From an uncultured Clostridium sp. (GTDB lineage Bacteria > Bacillota > Clostridia > Lachnospirales > Lachnospiraceae): DNA of 19,645 bases. Location: NCBI GenBank assembly GCA_958349075.1, contig CATWBR010000020.1, positions 1-19,645 of the forward strand, in the 5' to 3' direction. The position numbers and the translations under genes are program-made. Shown piece after piece: positions 1 through 8,252 of the stretch; position 1 is the stretch's first letter; each line of letters opens with the position of its first letter. The notes under the pieces are model-generated. The model searched no databases, had not been told where the DNA came from, and saw only the letters and a program-made list of their open reading frames with translations.

Positions 1-263
1 CATAAAGTGTTAACGAACACGCAAATAAAAATGGGAAAGTTTACTAAAAATACAGGAAAGAAAATGATTTTTAAGTGCAGATGGCACAACGGACCGGGAG
101 GAGTAAAACGCTGCGCTATATAAGAGCGGTGAAGAATGCAGGAAAGCGGAGGCCGGAACAGTGACAAAGGCCGGTTCAGAAGAGGAGAAGAATAGGGGAA
201 GGGTAATAACAGAAGAATTAAAACCCGGCAGAATCAAACAGTACAAAGGAAAAGACAAAGGAG
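1..263. other. Upstream region of the sugar operon
   Basis: This stretch is purine-rich and has no convincing gene. It presumably carries the operon promoter or the end of a longer transcript from outside the window. A small dyad (GTGTT-AACG-AACAC) lies at the left edge. A TATATAAG stretch at about 117-124 could be a -10 element, but no good -35 partner is visible. GGAGGAG at about 99-105 has no usable start codon behind it. Confidence 0.4.
7..20. promoter_or_regulatory. Small dyad, possible operator
   Basis: Perfect inverted repeat GTGTT-AACG-AACAC about 255 bp before the first gene. Its form would suit a LacI- or GntR-type regulator of a sugar operon, but five-base arms also occur by chance and no regulator gene is in the window. 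Low confidence. Confidence 0.2.
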
Positions 264-275
264 GTGGCAGAAACA

Positions 276-1790
276 GTGGAAACCTATGTGGAATTCAAAC
301 ATATCAGTAAGTATTTTCCTGGAGTGAAGGCGCTGGATGACATCTGTTTTAAGGCGGAAAGCGGCGAAGTATATGCCTTTTTAGGTGAAAATGGAGCGGG
401 AAAGTCAACTCTGCTGAAAGTCCTGAACGGCGATTACCAGCCGGATGAAGGAGAATACATTATTGACGGCCAGGCCAGGCATTTTAGTTCCCCTCAGGAA
501 GCGATCGCAGCGGGAGTGAGCGTTATCTACCAGGAACGCCAGATTTTAATGGAGATGACCGTAGCGGAAAATGTATTTTTAGGCTCCTGGATCAGAAAGA
601 ACGGGACGGTGGATTTTGAGACGATGAACCGGCGCACGAGGGAGATAGCCGGACGGTTTGGCCTTCAATCAATCGAGCCGGATGCCAAGGTAGGCACGCT
701 TAGTATTGCCCATCAGCAGATGGTGGAGATCATGAAAGCAGTTAACCGGGATTCCCGGATTATTGCATTTGACGAGCCTACCGCCAGTCTGAGCGATAAT
801 GAAATCGAAATCTTATTCCGCATAATCAGGGAGTTACAGGCGGAAAAGAAAATAATCTTCTATGTGTCCCACAGAATGAACGAAATAGAGCAGATTGCCC
901 AGAAGGTAGTGGTTTTTAAGGACGGAAAGACGGTGGCTCTGGTGGAGCGCGAGAAGGTGAGCAATGACGAGCTGATACGGATGATGGTGGGGCGGCCCCT
1001 TGGAAGTATTTTTGATTCCCTTCCGCGCAACGGGGAATTCGGCGAAGTCGTACTCGAGGTGAAGAACCTGACGACGGCCTTTGTGAAGGATATTTCCTTT
1101 CAGATAAGGCGCGGCGAGATCCTGGGTTTTTCCGGCCTGGTCGGATCTGGAAGAACCGAGATTATGCGCGCCATATTTGGAGTTGACAAGGTGATGTCGG
1201 GTGAGATCCTGATGAATGGCAAAACCATCTCCCCACGGTCGCCCAAACAGGCGGTCGATCTGGGAATCGCTCTGGTTCCCGAGGACCGCAAGGAACAGGG
1301 GATTCTGCCGAATATATCGGTCAGAGGCAACATAACGGTGTCCATGCTCAGGAGTTATTGCAACGGACTGGGGGTATTGGATGAGGCCGGAGAGCGGAAG
1401 ACGGCGGATGCGGATATTAAGAAATTTAATATTAAAACGCCGGACAGTGAAAAACTGATTGCCCAATTGTCGGGAGGAAACCAGCAGAAGGTAATTCTGG
1501 CCAGATGGCTGGAGACGAAGCCGCAGGTGCTGATCCTGGATGAACCGACGAAGGGAATCGACGTGGGCGCGAAGTCGGAATTCTATAAGATTATCTGCGA
1601 ATGTGCCAGGGATGGGATCGCGGTTATCGTGATATCTTCCGAGCTGCCGGAGATCATCGGTCTCAGCGACCGCGTAATTGTGGTAAGGGAAGGCCGTATC
1701 AGCGGTGAGATTTTAAGGACGGATGCTACCGAGGAACATATACTCGCTTATGCAATGACGGATAAGACAGGAGAACGGGCTGTGGTGTAA
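276..1790 (+). CDS. Sugar ABC transporter ATP-binding protein (RbsA/MglA/AraG-like, two ATPase domains)
   Basis: This ATPase energises a monosaccharide importer at the cytoplasmic face of the membrane. Two ABC domains are visible in 504 residues, the usual length. The first has Walker A GENGAGKST (about residue 37), a degenerate signature (LSIAHQQ) and Walker B ending FDEPTAS. The second has a degenerate P-loop (GLVGSGRTE), a canonical LSGGNQQKV signature and LILDEPTKGIDVG. One good and one degenerate set per half is normal for the RbsA family. The start is GTG at 276: AAAGGAGGT at 257-265 precedes it by about 11 nt, whereas an in-frame GTG at 264 lies inside that ribosome binding site. The permease follows after 16 bp. 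The sugar cannot be read from the ATPase; the AraF-like binding protein downstream is the better clue. Confidence 0.93.
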   Translation: METYVEFKHISKYFPGVKALDDICFKAESGEVYAFLGENGAGKSTLLKVLNGDYQPDEGEYIIDGQARHFSSPQEAIAAGVSVIYQERQILMEMTVAENVFLGSWIRKNGTVDFETMNRRTREIAGRFGLQSIEPDAKVGTLSIAHQQMVEIMKAVNRDSRIIAFDEPTASLSDNEIEILFRIIRELQAEKKIIFYVSHRMNEIEQIAQKVVVFKDGKTVALVEREKVSNDELIRMMVGRPLGSIFDSLPRNGEFGEVVLEVKNLTTAFVKDISFQIRRGEILGFSGLVGSGRTEIMRAIFGVDKVMSGEILMNGKTISPRSPKQAVDLGIALVPEDRKEQGILPNISVRGNITVSMLRSYCNGLGVLDEAGERKTADADIKKFNIKTPDSEKLIAQLSGGNQQKVILARWLETKPQVLILDEPTKGIDVGAKSEFYKIICECARDGIAVIVISSELPEIIGLSDRVIVVREGRISGEILRTDATEEHILAYAMTDKTGERAVV

Positions 1791-1806
1791 CCGGAGAGCC
1801 TGATAT

Positions 1807-2820
1807 ATGGGGGTAAACATGGATCATTTTATGACGAAACTGAAAAAAAGCGACTTTGCGGAAAAGATCAGCCTGATTATAGCACTTGCACTCCTTGTGG
1901 TTGTATTTTCCATATTTAATAAGAACTACCTAACGGTACAGAATTTTATCAATATTCTGGTGGCATGTTCCCTGACCGGCTTTGTGGCTATCGCGGAGAC
2001 GAATCTGATCATTGCCAATCAGATTGACTTGTCGGCCGGGTCGGTGGCGGCTTTTTCCGGCGTGCTTGGCGCCGTTCTGGTTAAAGCCGGGCTTCATCCG
2101 GTTCTGGCCATACTGGCCGCGGTGCTGGCCGGATGCCTGATCGGGGCGTTTAACGCGGTAGCCGTGAATTTTCTGAATCTGCAGCCGTTTATTGCGACAC
2201 TGGCCACGATGTCCATCGTGAGAGGATTTGCCTATATTATCTGCGGCGGCAAGGCGGTGGCCGTCAGCAGCCAGATGTTCATCCGGTTCGGCACGTTCCG
2301 GCTGTTTGGAATTATACCTCTGCCGGTCATTATATTAATTGTGGCGTTTCTTGTGTTTGGATTTGTGCTGAAAAAGACTTTTTTCGGCCGTAGTATTTAC
2401 GTACTGGGAGGCAACCCGTACGCGGCCCGTCTGGCCGGGTTAAGTCCCATGCTGATCCGTTTCAAACTCTATATTATGTCGGGAGGGCTGGCAGCCCTGG
2501 CCGGAGTGCTTCTGGCGGCCAGGATGAATTCGGGGCAGCCGTCGGCCTGCAACGGTCTGGAATTTGACGCGGCAACGGCGGCGGTACTGGGCGGCACGGC
2601 GTTCACGGGCGGCGTGGGCACCATGCTTGGGACGTTTATCGGCATGCTGATTTTACAGTGCTTTAATACGGGCCTTGTCATGCTGAATGTGCAGGTTTTC
2701 TGGCAGAACGTGGCCCAGGGTTCCCTGCTTGTGGTAGCTCTGGCATTCGACTTCTACCGTAAGAGAATGAGGAGTAAAAAGCTGTTGGAGGAGAGCATGA
2801 AGGTTACTGCTCAGCCATGA
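1807..2820 (+). CDS. Sugar ABC transporter permease (RbsC/AraH-like)
   Basis: Integral membrane subunit of the importer, of the BPD_transp_2 family (RbsC, XylH, AraH, MglC). The 337 residues are mostly hydrophobic and give roughly eight to ten membrane segments, the first near residues 21-40. The C-terminal part has the family's glycine-rich signature, GGTAFTGGVGTMLGTFIG, which in RbsC-like proteins lies just before the last helices. An earlier loop resembles the family's GGNPxAARLAG motif (GGNPYAARLAGL). The ATG at 1807 has GGAG at 1793-1796; an in-frame ATG at 1819 (MDHFMTK) is an alternative, so the first four residues are uncertain. It lies 16 bp after the ATPase and 44 bp before the binding-protein gene. 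One permease gene is expected to form a homodimer. Confidence 0.92.
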   Translation: MGVNMDHFMTKLKKSDFAEKISLIIALALLVVVFSIFNKNYLTVQNFINILVACSLTGFVAIAETNLIIANQIDLSAGSVAAFSGVLGAVLVKAGLHPVLAILAAVLAGCLIGAFNAVAVNFLNLQPFIATLATMSIVRGFAYIICGGKAVAVSSQMFIRFGTFRLFGIIPLPVIILIVAFLVFGFVLKKTFFGRSIYVLGGNPYAARLAGLSPMLIRFKLYIMSGGLAALAGVLLAARMNSGQPSACNGLEFDAATAAVLGGTAFTGGVGTMLGTFIGMLILQCFNTGLVMLNVQVFWQNVAQGSLLVVALAFDFYRKRMRSKKLLEESMKVTAQP

Positions 2821-2864
2821 AGCTGAGATGAACATAACATATTATGAAAAAAGGAGAGAGTAAA

Positions 2865-3950
2865 ATGAAGAAAATGCAGATTGCAAAGATGGCGGCAGCG
2901 GCAGCAGCGTTCAGCCTGCTTACGGCATGCGGCACAAGCCAGACGGCGGGGACGGCGGCTCCGGAAACTAAGGCGGAGGCGGCGGAAAATACCAAAACGG
3001 AGGAGACCAAAGCAGCGGAGGAGACGCAAAACGGGGCCAAAGAGAATTATGTCATTGCAGGTATTTATAAAATGGGCGACGCTACCTGGTTCATCCAGGA
3101 GGGAAAGGCCTCCCAGGAAGTAGTGGAAGCGGCCGGCGGGACATGGAAGTATATGGATGCCAAACAGAACGGCGCTACATACATGCAGATGATTGACAAC
3201 TGTATCGCGGACAAGGTGGACGGCGTGTTGGTGTGCCTTCCGGATCAAAACCTGAGCCAGACGACGGTGGATAAATTAAAGGAAGCCAATATCCCGGTTA
3301 TCGCGGTAGATGATGCGCTTCAGACGGAGGACGGCACACTGCTTGCACCGTGGGTTGGAATTGACGGTTATAATATCGGCGCGGCGGTAGGCGAATGGGC
3401 AGCCAAGTACATAACGGATAAGGGTCTTGCGGAAGATGAGACGTTTGGCGTAATGCTGCTTACGGCGGACACCGTTTCAAGCTGCGTGCCGCGTACGGAA
3501 GGACAGCTTGCCAAGTTAAAAGAGGCGATTCCGGATTTCCCGGACAACCGCATTTTTAAGGCGGATCACGATACCAGCACGGAGCAGGGCAATACGGCAG
3601 CCTCCACGGTTATTACCGGCAATCCTCAGATTAAAAAATGGCTGGTTTTGGGCGTTTCCGACGAAGGCGCTCAGGGTGCGGCCCGGGCGCTGGAAGCAGC
3701 AGGCCTTGAAAAAGATTCCGTATGCGTAGGACTCGGCGGATATCTGGCTCCGGATGAATTTGCAAAAGAAAGTTCCCCATTTAAGGCGGCGGCTTACTTT
3801 TCAGCAAAGGGCGTTGGCGGAACAGCGGCACAGGCCATGCTGGATTACCTCCAGAACGGAACCCCGATTCCGGAGAAATACGCAGTGGACGCTGTGATTG
3901 TGGAACCCGGCGACGATTTGGCAGCCATTATGCCGGAGTATGTGAACTAG
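2865..3950 (+). CDS. Sugar-binding lipoprotein of the ABC importer (AraF-like, periplasmic binding protein type 1)
   Basis: Extracellular solute-binding subunit. The N-terminus is a lipoprotein signal: MKKMQIAK, an alanine-rich core and lipobox LTAC with the lipidated Cys at residue 22. An Ala/Glu/Thr/Lys-rich tether follows to about residue 60. The mature part resembles E. coli L-arabinose-binding AraF as I recall it: an early WF pair, CLPD where AraF has CTPD, the shared VIAVDD, and WLVLGVSDE matching WLIVGMND. AraF-type proteins bind L-arabinose and also D-galactose and D-fucose, so a sugar of that shape is likely; this is inference. The start is ATG 2865, 6 nt after AAGGAGAG (2851-2858); an in-frame ATG at 2844 precedes that site and is rejected. 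The 361-residue length is normal. Encoding the binding protein last, after ATPase and permease, is less common. Two strong hairpins follow and may boost or stabilise its mRNA. Confidence 0.92.
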   Translation: MKKMQIAKMAAAAAAFSLLTACGTSQTAGTAAPETKAEAAENTKTEETKAAEETQNGAKENYVIAGIYKMGDATWFIQEGKASQEVVEAAGGTWKYMDAKQNGATYMQMIDNCIADKVDGVLVCLPDQNLSQTTVDKLKEANIPVIAVDDALQTEDGTLLAPWVGIDGYNIGAAVGEWAAKYITDKGLAEDETFGVMLLTADTVSSCVPRTEGQLAKLKEAIPDFPDNRIFKADHDTSTEQGNTAASTVITGNPQIKKWLVLGVSDEGAQGAARALEAAGLEKDSVCVGLGGYLAPDEFAKESSPFKAAAYFSAKGVGGTAAQAMLDYLQNGTPIPEKYAVDAVIVEPGDDLAAIMPEYVN

Positions 3951-3972
3951 ACTCTGATACACTTAGGTGTGC

Positions 3973-4024
3973 GGCCTGTTTCTATCCGGACGGACAGTCC
4001 TGTCTGCTCAAATAGAAACAGGCC
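3973..4024 (+). repeat. Hairpin 1: perfect 13-bp inverted repeat after the binding-protein gene
   Basis: GGCCTGTTTCTAT (3973-3985) is exactly repeated in reverse complement at 4012-4024. The 26-nt interior carries a smaller GACAG-TC-CTGTC dyad. No T-run follows, so this is not a standard intrinsic terminator. It could protect the upstream mRNA 3' end, or be half of a larger switching structure with hairpin 2. Confidence 0.75.
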
Positions 4025-4045
4025 AATATACCAGTAAAGACAGGT

Positions 4046-4079
4046 CGATAGAAAGTACGCTGCGGCGTACTTTCTATCG
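4046..4079 (+). repeat. Hairpin 2: perfect 15-bp inverted repeat before the creatininase-family gene
   Basis: CGATAGAAAGTACGC (4046-4060) pairs perfectly with 4065-4079 around a TGCG loop. The stem ends 16 nt before the ribosome binding site of the next gene. It is followed by TTTCAGAG rather than a U-tract. The form is also compatible with a dispersed palindromic element; a genome-wide count would decide. Confidence 0.8.
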
Positions 4080-4107
4080 TTTCAGAGCCTGCCGGAAGGT
4101 GAGTAAA

Positions 4108-4890
4108 ATGAATACAGTCAAGTTTGAAGAGATGACTCCGTCCCGGCTTGAGGCGGCAAGGAGGGAAAAACCGCTTATTTACCTGCCGGTCGGGTCGATG
4201 GAATGGCACGGTCCCCATATGGGGATGGGGATGGATACGGAAAATGCCTATGAAGTGGCAAAACGGTCGGCCGCCCGCACGGGAGGGACGGTCTATCCCC
4301 CTCTCTACATAGGGACGGAGAGCCCGCGAACGCCGGAAACGCTCCGGAAACTGGGGTTTCAGGGAAATGAGCAGATTACGGGGATGGATTTCCCCGGGAA
4401 TACGGTGAAGAGCATGTACTGGCCGCCGGAGCTGTTTGAGGCGGTAATCCGCCAGCATATTGAGTTTCTCTGCCGGATGGGATATGAAATAATCGTCCTG
4501 GTGAACGGCCACGGGGCGGACCGGCAGATCGAGATTCTGGAGCGGCTGTCGGGAGAATATACGGAGCAGGGGAAGGTCCGCGTACTTACGATTCTGGCCC
4601 TGTTTGACGGCTGCGGGACGGGAATCGGACATGCAGGCCTGGCGGAGACTGCGATTATGCAGGCAGTATGTCCGGATGGAGTGGATTTGTCGGCCCTTCC
4701 GCCAAAACCGGAAAAGATATATAATACAAAGTTTGCCATTGTGGACAATGAGACATTTATAAACGGACCCAATGAGGATTACAGCGTGCGGTATGATCCG
4801 CGGGATTCCACGGCGGAGCTGGGAGAGCGGCTGCTGGATTTCGCGGTTCAACAATGCACTGCCATTGTATCGGAGGTTATTGAGAATTAG
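4108..4890 (+). CDS. Creatininase-family metallohydrolase
   Basis: A 260-residue protein of the creatininase/MftE/ArfB superfamily, a dinuclear-metal amidohydrolase fold. The expected metal motif is present: E32-W-H34-G-P-H37 followed by D43 (normally ExHGxHLPxxxD), then NGHG with H135, and GHAGLAET with H175 and E180. In many relatives the last motif reads HAGExET; here the first Glu is Leu. The start is ATG 4108, with AAGGTGA at 4096-4102; upstream in-frame codons would run through both inverted repeats and look non-protein. Known members open cyclic or linear amides (creatinine, formamides). Its place in a sugar operon 20 bp before the DUF5107 gene suggests a carbohydrate substrate, perhaps a lactone, but this is inference. 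The family call is strong, the substrate unknown. Confidence 0.88.
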   Translation: MNTVKFEEMTPSRLEAARREKPLIYLPVGSMEWHGPHMGMGMDTENAYEVAKRSAARTGGTVYPPLYIGTESPRTPETLRKLGFQGNEQITGMDFPGNTVKSMYWPPELFEAVIRQHIEFLCRMGYEIIVLVNGHGADRQIEILERLSGEYTEQGKVRVLTILALFDGCGTGIGHAGLAETAIMQAVCPDGVDLSALPPKPEKIYNTKFAIVDNETFINGPNEDYSVRYDPRDSTAELGERLLDFAVQQCTAIVSEVIEN

Positions 4891-4910
4891 AAATGACAGG
4901 AGGAAACGCC

Positions 4911-7900
4911 ATGCTGGAACAAGTGCTGCGCCATGTGGAGCAGGGGGTTCAGATATGGGAACAGGAAGTGGTCATCCCGACCTATCAGGTGGGAAAGCCG
5001 GACAAGAATCCCATGTTTCTGGAAAAACGGGTGTATCAGGGCAGCTCGGGAAGAGTGTACCCGCACCCGGTGATTGATAAGATTACGGATGAGAAGAAGA
5101 ACCAGTCTTACCGGGCGCTCTGCCTGGAGAACCGGTATCTGTTTGTCATGGTGCTGCCGGAGTTGGGAGGCAGAATTCAGCGCGCCTATGATAAGACAAA
5201 TAAATATGATTTTGTTTATTATAATCACGTCATCAAGCCTGCGCTTGTCGGGCTTACCGGGCCGTGGATCTCCGGCGGGATCGAGTTTAACTGGCCGCAG
5301 CATCACCGACCCAGCACCTTTGACCCGGTGGATTATAAACTGTCTGAGTCGGAGGACGGAAGTTGTACCGTCTGGGTCGGAGAGATTGAGAACATGTTCC
5401 GCACCAAGGGGATGGCAGGCTTTACCCTGTTACCCGACAGGGCCTATATCCGGATTGACGCGCAGCTTTTTAACAGAACCAGTGTGCCGCAGACCTTTCT
5501 GTGGTGGGCCAATCCGGCGGTGCCGGCCGGCGATGACACTCAGTCGGTCTTTCCTCCGGATGTCCATGCGGTGATGGATCACGGTAAGAGGGCCGTATCG
5601 CATTTTCCCATTGCTACGGGAACCTACTATAAGCAGGATTATTCATCCGGCGTAGATATTTCCCGCTATAAAAATATTCCCGTCCCCACCTCCTACATGG
5701 CGTATCATTCCGATTACGACTTTGTGGGCGGATACGATCACGGAAAAAAGGCCGGGATCCTGCATGTGGCGGATCACCATATCGCACCGGGCAAGAAACA
5801 GTGGACCTGGGGCTGCGGTGATTTCGGCAGGGCATGGGACAGAAACTTAACGGATACGGACGGGCCTTATATAGAGTTAATGACAGGGTGCTATACCGAT
5901 AACCAGCCTGACTTTTCCTGGCTGGCGCCTTATGAGGAGAAGGTATTTACCCAGTATTTCATGCCTTATAAGGATGTGGGAATGGTGAAAAACGCCACCT
6001 ATAAGGCGGCGGCCGGCCTGGAGATAACGGATGGGACCGCCCTGCTTTCCGTGTATGCCACAGCGGTTTACCCGCGCTGCGAGGTAACGCTGACGGCGGA
6101 AAACGGAGCGGTTGTCCTTTACCGTGCAAAGGCGGATCTGTCGCCGGTGCAGACATTTTCGGATAAGGTTCCGACGGGCGGCCGTGCGCCGGAGACAATT
6201 ACCCTGACGGTCCGTGACGATACTGGCAGCGTGCTTGTTTCTTACACCCCGTGCGATAAGGATGACGAAAAGATTCCGGACCCGGCCGTCCCGATCCCGG
6301 AGCCGGAGGCAGTGAGGACAAATGAAGAGCTATTCTTATGCGGGCAGCATATTGAACAATACCGTCACGCCACATACCGGCCGGAGGCATATTATGCCGA
6401 GGGACTGCGCCGGGATCCGACGGATTCCAGGATAAACTGCGCCTATGGAAAACTGCTCATGGGGCAGGGGCAGTTTTGCAGGGCAGAAGAATATCTTGAG
6501 AAAGCAGCAGCAAAACTGACACGTCTAAACCCCAATCCCGGCGACGGGGAGCCGTTCTATCTTCTGGGAGTGTGCCGGAAATTCATGGGAAAACTGCCTG
6601 AGGCATATGACAGTTTCTATAAGGCGGTTTGGAATGATGCCTGGCAGTCGGGCGGATTCTACCATATGGCCTGTATCTGTGCGGCGGAGGGGAAATATGA
6701 GGAGGGGATGGCTCATATTGAACGGTCCCTGAGCACAAAGGCCCATAATCTGAAGGCCAGGACGTTAAAGACGGCGCTGCTCAGACGGCTTGGAAGAACG
6801 GAAGAGGCGGCCGCTGCGGCAAGGGAAACGCTTATAATAGACGGAATGGATTTTGCAGCCTGTTATGAGCTGTGTCTTTTAAAGAAGGATGAGGAAGGCA
6901 GAAAAGCCCTGGCTCACCGTCTCGCAGTGAATCCGAACTGGGTTATTGAGCTGTCGCTTGAATACGGTGATGCCGGTCTTTACCGCGAGGCGGAGGATAT
7001 TCTCGGCCTGCCGTGTGAAGTGTGGGGAGATAAGATTTATCCGTTGATCCACTACTACCTGGCCTATGTCTGCGGGGAAGCGGGAAAGGAGCAGGAGGCG
7101 GAGCAGTACCGCATGGCCGCGGCCGCGGATGACGGCGATTACTGTTTCCCGCACCGGCTGGAGGATTTGATTGTACTTCAGAGAGCCGTGGAGGAAAATC
7201 CCGAGGACGCAAAAGGATTTTACTATCTTGGAAATCTTTGGTACGACAAGAGACAGTACACGGAAGCGGTTACGTGCTGGGAGAAGAGCCGGGAACTGGA
7301 ACCGGGCTTTGCCACGGTACACCGCAATTTGTCTCTGGCATATTTCAACAAAATGGATCGGAGGCAGGAGGCTGCAGAGGAACTAAAACGGGCTTTTGAG
7401 CTTGACAGATCCGATGCCAGAGTGTTCATGGAGTTGGATCAACTCTGTAAAAGGACAGGGGTCACACCGGAAAACCGCCTTGCCAGTTATGAGGCCTATC
7501 CCGATGTGGTGGCGGAGAGGGATGATCTGTATCTGGAATATATTACGCTCTGCAACTATTTTGGACAATATGGCAGGGCCATGGAACTGATAGAGTCACG
7601 TCATTTCCACCCCTGGGAGGGCGGAGAGGGAAAGGTTCCGGCACAGTATGTCTGCGCGGCGGCCGGGCTGGGAAGGGCGGCCCTGAGCGCCGGGGATATC
7701 TCCGGGGCTTTGGAGCAGTTTAAACGGGCGCTCAGCTATCCGCATAATCTGGGTGAAGGAAAACTGGCTGGCGCCCAGGAAAATGACATCTACTATTATA
7801 TGGGAAAAGCGTACCGGGCGATGGGAAAAGAAAAGGAAGCGGAGGAATGCTTTCTCCGTGCGGCCTCGGGCCTGTCGGAGCCGGCCGGGATGATGTATTA

Positions 7901-8252
7901 CAACGACCAGCCGCCGGAAACCATCTTCTATCAGGGGCTCGCCCTGGCGGCGCTGTCCAGGAAGGAGGAGGCCGACGAACGGTTTAGCCGGCTGATCGAT
8001 TACGGTGAGGCGCATATGGAAGACCATGTGACGATCGACTATTTTGCCGTTTCCCTGCCGGATTTGATGATTTTTGAAGACGATCTGGACCGCCGCAACC
8101 GGCTGCACTGTCTGTTTATGCGCGGTCTGGGACTTTTTGGCAAGGGGGAGACGGAGGAAGCAGACCGCTGTTTTGCCGAGGCCGGGGAGCTTGACATAAA
8201 CCATCCGGGCGTACATCTGCACCGGGAGCTTTTAAGGGCGGTGATATTATAA
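4911..8252 (+). CDS. DUF5107 domain protein with C-terminal tetratricopeptide repeats
   Basis: A 1113-residue cytoplasmic protein with no signal peptide or membrane segment. Roughly residues 20-370 form the DUF5107 domain, related to galactose-mutarotase-like beta-sandwiches. Recognisable stretches are GPWISGGIEFNWPQHHRP, WWANPAVP, QWTWGCGDFGRAWDRN and GPYIELMTGCYTDNQPDFSW. From about residue 480 on the protein is helical repeats of TPR type, for example FYYLGNLWYDKRQYTEAVTC and IYYYMGKAYRAMGKEKEAEE. The role is unproven; conserved aromatic, His and acidic residues suggest carbohydrate binding or catalysis, with the TPR part a scaffold. The start is ATG 4911, 7 nt after AGGAGG (4898-4903); an in-frame ATG at 4893 precedes that site. 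The stop overlaps the next start (TAATG), so this protein and the epimerase-like protein are probably translationally coupled. Confidence 0.9.
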   Translation: MLEQVLRHVEQGVQIWEQEVVIPTYQVGKPDKNPMFLEKRVYQGSSGRVYPHPVIDKITDEKKNQSYRALCLENRYLFVMVLPELGGRIQRAYDKTNKYDFVYYNHVIKPALVGLTGPWISGGIEFNWPQHHRPSTFDPVDYKLSESEDGSCTVWVGEIENMFRTKGMAGFTLLPDRAYIRIDAQLFNRTSVPQTFLWWANPAVPAGDDTQSVFPPDVHAVMDHGKRAVSHFPIATGTYYKQDYSSGVDISRYKNIPVPTSYMAYHSDYDFVGGYDHGKKAGILHVADHHIAPGKKQWTWGCGDFGRAWDRNLTDTDGPYIELMTGCYTDNQPDFSWLAPYEEKVFTQYFMPYKDVGMVKNATYKAAAGLEITDGTALLSVYATAVYPRCEVTLTAENGAVVLYRAKADLSPVQTFSDKVPTGGRAPETITLTVRDDTGSVLVSYTPCDKDDEKIPDPAVPIPEPEAVRTNEELFLCGQHIEQYRHATYRPEAYYAEGLRRDPTDSRINCAYGKLLMGQGQFCRAEEYLEKAAAKLTRLNPNPGDGEPFYLLGVCRKFMGKLPEAYDSFYKAVWNDAWQSGGFYHMACICAAEGKYEEGMAHIERSLSTKAHNLKARTLKTALLRRLGRTEEAAAAARETLIIDGMDFAACYELCLLKKDEEGRKALAHRLAVNPNWVIELSLEYGDAGLYREAEDILGLPCEVWGDKIYPLIHYYLAYVCGEAGKEQEAEQYRMAAAADDGDYCFPHRLEDLIVLQRAVEENPEDAKGFYYLGNLWYDKRQYTEAVTCWEKSRELEPGFATVHRNLSLAYFNKMDRRQEAAEELKRAFELDRSDARVFMELDQLCKRTGVTPENRLASYEAYPDVVAERDDLYLEYITLCNYFGQYGRAMELIESRHFHPWEGGEGKVPAQYVCAAAGLGRAALSAGDISGALEQFKRALSYPHNLGEGKLAGAQENDIYYYMGKAYRAMGKEKEAEECFLRAASGLSEPAGMMYYNDQPPETIFYQGLALAALSRKEEADERFSRLIDYGEAHMEDHVTIDYFAVSLPDLMIFEDDLDRRNRLHCLFMRGLGLFGKGETEEADRCFAEAGELDINHPGVHLHRELLRAVIL

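Noticed and set aside
31..123. 30-codon reading frame in the upstream region
   Set aside because: No ribosome binding site and no recognisable protein character.
834..1466. Long antisense open frame within the ATPase gene
   Set aside because: It is opposite a gene with intact family motifs; its translation resembles no family and it has no start signals.
3967..4107. N-terminal extension of the creatininase-family protein
   Set aside because: It would be translated entirely from the two inverted repeats and shows no family similarity; ATG 4108 has a good ribosome binding site and directly precedes the conserved domain.
7596..8222. Long antisense open frame within the DUF5107-TPR gene
   Set aside because: Shadow of a GC-rich coding strand; the sense frame has clear TPR repeats.
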